The position numbers were made by a program, and so were the translations under genes. Under the pieces are notes generated by a model, which had not been told where the DNA came from, did not search any database, and worked only from the letters and a program-made list of their open reading frames with translations. Positions 43,411 through 46,460 of a stretch of DNA of 46,460 nucleotides are shown here, piece by piece. How positions within the stretch are numbered: position 1 is the first letter of the stretch; each line of letters opens with the position of its first letter. The stretch spans positions 1 to 46,460 of the forward strand of contig CALXXU010000012.1 of NCBI GenBank assembly GCA_944392765.1, written 5' to 3'. The DNA is from an uncultured Anaerobiospirillum sp. (GTDB lineage Bacteria; Pseudomonadota; Gammaproteobacteria; Enterobacterales; Succinivibrionaceae).

Positions 43411-43587
43411 CGCATATTTGGCACCAGAGCTAACGAATTAAGTAAAGCCCCTTATTTTCGCGGTTTTACCACATGCATCCATGGGGTGGGGGTTATGCTT
43501 TTATGGGCAGTACACCGCCATGACGCGTTAAGATTGGCTTGTAATGGCCATTCCTAGAAAATCGATTTTCTTGGTGCCAAATGTGCG
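43411..43587. mobile_element. MITE-like 177-bp element with 6-bp flanking duplication
   Basis: CGCATATTTGGCACCA (43411-43426) and the reverse complement of 43572-43587 (CGCACATTTGGCACCA) match at 15 of 16 positions. CTGTAA lies directly outside each end (43405-43410 and 43588-43593). No ORF inside. A perfect 16-bp palindrome (43556-43571, centre ATCGAT) abuts the right inverted repeat. The layout fits a small non-autonomous transposable element. Confidence 0.65.
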
Positions 43588-43601
43588 CTGTAAGTAGGCA
43601 T

Positions 43602-43643
43602 AGCGCCGCCGCACAGCGCGACTTAGCTGCGCTGGGCGGCGCT
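43602..43643. repeat. Large GC-rich hairpin downstream of feoB
   Basis: AGCGCCGCC (43602-43610) with GGCGGCGCT (43635-43643), and inside CAGCGC (43614-43619) with GCGCTG (43629-43634): 15 base pairs in total. Confidence 0.7.
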
Positions 43644-43654
43644 CCAGATAGCAA

Positions 43655-43685
43655 TAGGGCGCCACCTCGCTGAGGTGACGCCCTA
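43655..43685 (-). terminator. Hairpin after feoB
   Basis: TAGGGCG (43655-43661) with CGCCCTA (43679-43685) and CACCTC (43663-43668) with GAGGTG (43672-43677), loop 3 nt. It lies 30 bp past the feoB stop and probably ends the feoAB transcript, though a T-run is lacking on that side. Confidence 0.6.
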
Positions 43686-43714
43686 AAAATGACTTTTCTT
43701 ATGAGGTCAAAGTC

Positions 43715-45910
43715 TTAGATTTGCTTAACGGGAATCGAGAGGTTGGTGCGCTGCTTGCGCTCTGGACGGAATACCAGGTACAGAGCAATCGCAACTAAGA
43801 CCAGAGCAACCATGGTGCCTGGGCCAAAGGCAACCTCGCCTACTAAGAAGCCACCTAACTCGTAGATGATTAAGGCTAAGGAGTAAGCGAAAGCTAAGAG
43901 GTAAACCACAGCAAAGGCAAAGAGGCGCTTGTTGTTGAGCTGACGCTTCATCGCACCTAAAGCGGCAATGCATGGGGTCGAGAACAGGTTGAAGGCTAAG
44001 AATGCTAAGGCAGCCGAAGAAGTGGTGAACTCAGCATTTAAAGCGGCACCTAAACCGGCATCATCCTCTGCGACCTCACCTAAGCCTAAGAGCACAGCTA
44101 AAGTACCAACCACGTTTTCCTTAGCTAACAGGCCGGTGATAATCGCAACCGATGCCTGCCACGAAGCAAAGCCCAGTGGAATGAAGATAAAGGCAATGGC
44201 TGAACCGAAGGCAGCTAAGATACTGTCATTAACATCAACCATACCGAAACCACCGTCGGTGAAGTTGAAGTTCGATAAGAACCAGATAGCTACGACCGTG
44301 GTGAAGATAATGGTACCAGCCTTGATTACGAAGGCACGGCAGCGCTCATAGGTGGAGCGTACGACATTACGCAGCTTTGGTACGGTGTAGTTTGGCATCT
44401 CGAGCACGAATGGCGATACCTCTTCCTTGAAGGCACTGTCCTTCTTCAGGATATAGGCGCTAAAGGCAATCGAGAAGACCGCTAAGAAGTAAATACCAGG
44501 GGCGACTAAGGTCGACTCAGGGAAGAAGGCAGCTGCAATCATAGCTAAAATTGGCAGCTTAGCCGAGCATGGCATCAGGGTCGTGGTAATAATGGTGATA
44601 CGCTTTTCATTGATATTATCAATAGCGTTAGTAGCCATTACCGCTGGCACACCGCAACCGGTGGCGACTACCATTGGGATAATGCAACGGCCCGATAAGC
44701 CAAAGTGACGGAAGAGACGGTCTAAGATAAAGGCGACGCGCGTCATATAACCACTCTGCTCTAAGAGCGAGAGGATAATAAAGAGCACGATCATCTGTGG
44801 TACGAAGCCTAAGACTGCACCGACACCACCAATAATACCGTCAACAACTAAGCCCGAGAGCCAAGCTGGAGCTTCAATACTCTCCATTAATGAGGTAGCG
44901 GCGTTGGTCGCGTACTCACCAAAGAGCACATCGTTAGCGTAATCAGTACCCCAAGTACCAATCGTGCTGACTGCGAGGTAATAGGTGAAGTAAACCACAG
45001 CCACAAAGAGTGGAATACCGAGCCAACGATTCGTGGCGATACTGTCGATACGCTCGGAGAGGCTGTGATACTTCGAGCGCTGCTTAACTACGACCTCACG
45101 CATCAAGCCATCGATAAAGGCATAACGCTCTTGAGCAATCAAGCCCTCAACGTCAGTCTTAAAGTGCTCCTCGAGTGCTGCAACCTCACGGGTGACTGCC
45201 GTCATCACCTTCTCATTTTGATGATAGGCGGCTAAGTAAGCGCGATCTTGTTGCAATAAGGATAAAGCAACGAAGGCCAAATTGCCTTGATCAGCGTTCT
45301 TATTGCCAGTGCTACCAGCATGCTCCTTTAAGGCATCCATAACGCGAGCAATGGCGCCGTTGAGCTTTTCATCATAGCAAGGAGCAATTGCGCTTAAGGA
45401 ATGCTCCTTGCTCTGCTTTTGAGCTTGCTCAGCAACTTCCTTGATCGTATCTAACAGCTGTGGGATACCTTCGCCGGTAGCAGCCGAAATAGCAACGGCC
45501 TTAACCCCTAAACGCTGCTCTAACTTAGCGATATTCAGCTCAATCTGCTGCTTTTGCGCCAAGTCCATCATATTAACTGCCAGCACCATTGGGCGGTTAA
45601 AGAGCATCAGCTCGCAGGTCAAGGATAAGGTACGCTCTAAGTGGGTGGCGTCCATGATGTTGATTAAAACATCATAATTACCGCTCAAGAGGAAATTACG
45701 AGTAACCATTTCCTCAGGCGAGTAAGGCGAGAGCGAGTACAAACCAGGTAAGTCAACCACCTTAAAGTCGTGGCTCGAGACATAGCCACAGGCCTTATCT
45801 AAGGTTACTCCCGGCCAATTGCCCACGTACTGGTTGGCGCCGGTAATGTAGTTAAACAGCGTGGTTTTACCGCTGTTTTGATTTCCGATTAAAGCAATAG
45901 TTTGGCTCAT
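43715..45910 (-). CDS. feoB: Ferrous iron transporter FeoB
   Basis: An inner-membrane Fe2+ importer with an N-terminal GTP-binding domain. The ATG at 45910 gives MSQTIALIGNQNSGKTTLF, the usual FeoB start; 28 upstream codons in frame are discarded. G-protein boxes: GNQNSGKT (9-16), DLPG (53-56), NMMD (113-116) and SAATGEG. After a helical GDI-like region come two Gate domains and about eight membrane helices (GAVLGFVPQMIVLFIILSLLEQSGYM; MPCSAKLP). 731 residues, normal length. FeoC is not present downstream. FeoA is encoded 137 bp upstream. Confidence 0.97.
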   Translation of the reverse strand: MSQTIALIGNQNSGKTTLFNYITGANQYVGNWPGVTLDKACGYVSSHDFKVVDLPGLYSLSPYSPEEMVTRNFLLSGNYDVLINIMDATHLERTLSLTCELMLFNRPMVLAVNMMDLAQKQQIELNIAKLEQRLGVKAVAISAATGEGIPQLLDTIKEVAEQAQKQSKEHSLSAIAPCYDEKLNGAIARVMDALKEHAGSTGNKNADQGNLAFVALSLLQQDRAYLAAYHQNEKVMTAVTREVAALEEHFKTDVEGLIAQERYAFIDGLMREVVVKQRSKYHSLSERIDSIATNRWLGIPLFVAVVYFTYYLAVSTIGTWGTDYANDVLFGEYATNAATSLMESIEAPAWLSGLVVDGIIGGVGAVLGFVPQMIVLFIILSLLEQSGYMTRVAFILDRLFRHFGLSGRCIIPMVVATGCGVPAVMATNAIDNINEKRITIITTTLMPCSAKLPILAMIAAAFFPESTLVAPGIYFLAVFSIAFSAYILKKDSAFKEEVSPFVLEMPNYTVPKLRNVVRSTYERCRAFVIKAGTIIFTTVVAIWFLSNFNFTDGGFGMVDVNDSILAAFGSAIAFIFIPLGFASWQASVAIITGLLAKENVVGTLAVLLGLGEVAEDDAGLGAALNAEFTTSSAALAFLAFNLFSTPCIAALGAMKRQLNNKRLFAFAVVYLLAFAYSLALIIYELGGFLVGEVAFGPGTMVALVLVAIALYLVFRPERKQRTNLSIPVKQI

Positions 45911-46047
45911 AAGAGGAGCATCCTTGCACAAAGCATTTTGGATGGGGCACCTAAGTTGTAAAGGCTGGGCCCTCCACCGCATTGACCAAAACACGATGCG
46001 CCAGCCATGCTAATAAGCTATTAAGCTGGCGTCAGCGTGATTGTGTC

Positions 46048-46275
46048 TTAAGCAATTTCGATTAACTTGGCGTCATCTTTACGCATGGTTAAGGCATAGC
46101 CACGTACCATGAGCTCGATTGGATCGCCTAATGGGGCGCGACGCAGCACCTCAACCTCAGTATCAGGGGTTAAGCCCATATCAAGTAAGCGGCGACGCAG
46201 CGAGGTGTGTAAACCATTTACGGCTACCACCTTGCCCTTGGCCCCGACCTCTAAGGTATCTAAAGTCTTACTCAT
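46048..46275 (-). CDS. feoA: Ferrous iron transport protein FeoA
   Basis: A small cytoplasmic SH3-like partner of FeoB, 75 residues from the ATG at 46275 (GAGAAG 4-5 nt upstream). Typical FeoA sequence: TLEVGAKGKVVAVNG, LRRRLLDMGLTPDTEVEVLRRAPLGDPIELMVRGYALTMRKDDA. It leads the feoAB operon; promoter elements lie just upstream. Confidence 0.95.
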   Translation of the reverse strand: MSKTLDTLEVGAKGKVVAVNGLHTSLRRRLLDMGLTPDTEVEVLRRAPLGDPIELMVRGYALTMRKDDAKLIEIA

Positions 46276-46316
46276 CGTTCTTCTCACTATCTAGGATAAA
46301 CAAAAGTTACCCTCAG

Positions 46317-46357
46317 CTAACTGAAGTTAGTCTAGCGCCACTATTACCCCAATTCAA
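46317..46357 (-). promoter_or_regulatory. feoAB promoter with an overlapping palindrome
   Basis: On the minus strand TTGAAT (46352-46357), a 17-bp spacer, TAGACT (46329-46334). CTAACT-GA-AGTTAG (46317-46330) overlaps the -10 and start region and could be a repressor site. It does not match a Fur or FNR consensus. Further upstream ACACTTTTTT occurs twice, 20 bp apart (46357, 46377). Confidence 0.5.
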
Positions 46358-46460
46358 CACTTTTTTGTTCACGGTCACACTTTTTTAGGGCGTTTTTATT
46401 AAATTTCCTATGCAATAGCCATTTTGTGGCCACAGCCTAAGCACGAGGGCATGGTACGAT

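Noticed and set aside
1-46460. CRISPR array, rRNA genes or prophage
   Set aside because: No regularly spaced repeat with unique spacers, no rRNA sequence, and no phage structural genes; the one recombinase-like gene has no att-type repeats around it.

Overview
The window looks like chromosome of a host-associated, probably anaerobic gammaproteobacterium. Gene order and protein type fit the order Aeromonadales, perhaps Succinivibrionaceae. This is an inference from the leuS-lptE-holA-nadD / rsfS-rlmH-mrdA-mrdB-mltB-rlpA-dacA-ybeD order, the htpG-recR-ybaB block and the feoAB operon; no rRNA gene is present to confirm it. GC content is moderate and coding density high. Many gaps between genes carry short tandem repeats, palindromes or small inverted-repeat elements.

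Layout. 1-8.5 kb: the 3' end of a glycogen-debranching enzyme gene, a membrane-anchored protein, a Gfo/Idh/MocA oxidoreductase, a DUF3737 beta-helix protein, a divergent pair of exported enzymes (carboxymuconolactone-decarboxylase-like and dienelactone-hydrolase-like), a coiled-coil protein and a manganese exporter (mntP) with a cysteine-rich insertion. 8.6-17.3 kb, mostly minus strand: an acyltransferase-3/SGNH cell-surface O-acyltransferase, yigZ, tRNA-Pro(CGG), a 1185-residue exported beta-helix protein ending in a single membrane helix, and an L,D-transpeptidase. 17.7-36.5 kb, plus strand: a conserved block for leucyl-tRNA synthesis, LPS assembly, DNA polymerase III delta, NAD synthesis, ribosome silencing and rRNA methylation, and the rod-shape cell-wall machinery (PBP2, RodA, MltB, RlpA, DacA), then ybeD and sanA. 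Between nadD and rsfS sit a 30-residue membrane protein (minus strand) and two tandem genes of unknown function that look like diverged paralogues. 36.5-39.7 kb: a LysR regulator gene broken by a 152-bp inverted-repeat element, its divergent arginase-family neighbour, and a tyrosine-recombinase-like protein that has lost most catalytic residues. 39.8-46.3 kb, minus strand: htpG with a textbook heat-shock promoter, recR, ybaB, and feoB-feoA.

How the genes fit together. Most of the window is housekeeping: envelope growth (mrdA, mrdB, mltB, rlpA, dacA, the L,D-transpeptidase, lptE, the O-acyltransferase), metal handling (mntP, feoAB) and information processing. The less ordinary content is the LysR-disrupting element with an 8-bp target duplication, a second element with a 6-bp duplication between ybaB and feoB, the tail-anchored beta-helix surface protein, the paralogue pair between nadD and rsfS, the 30-residue membrane protein, and several RNA structures placed on ribosome-binding sites.
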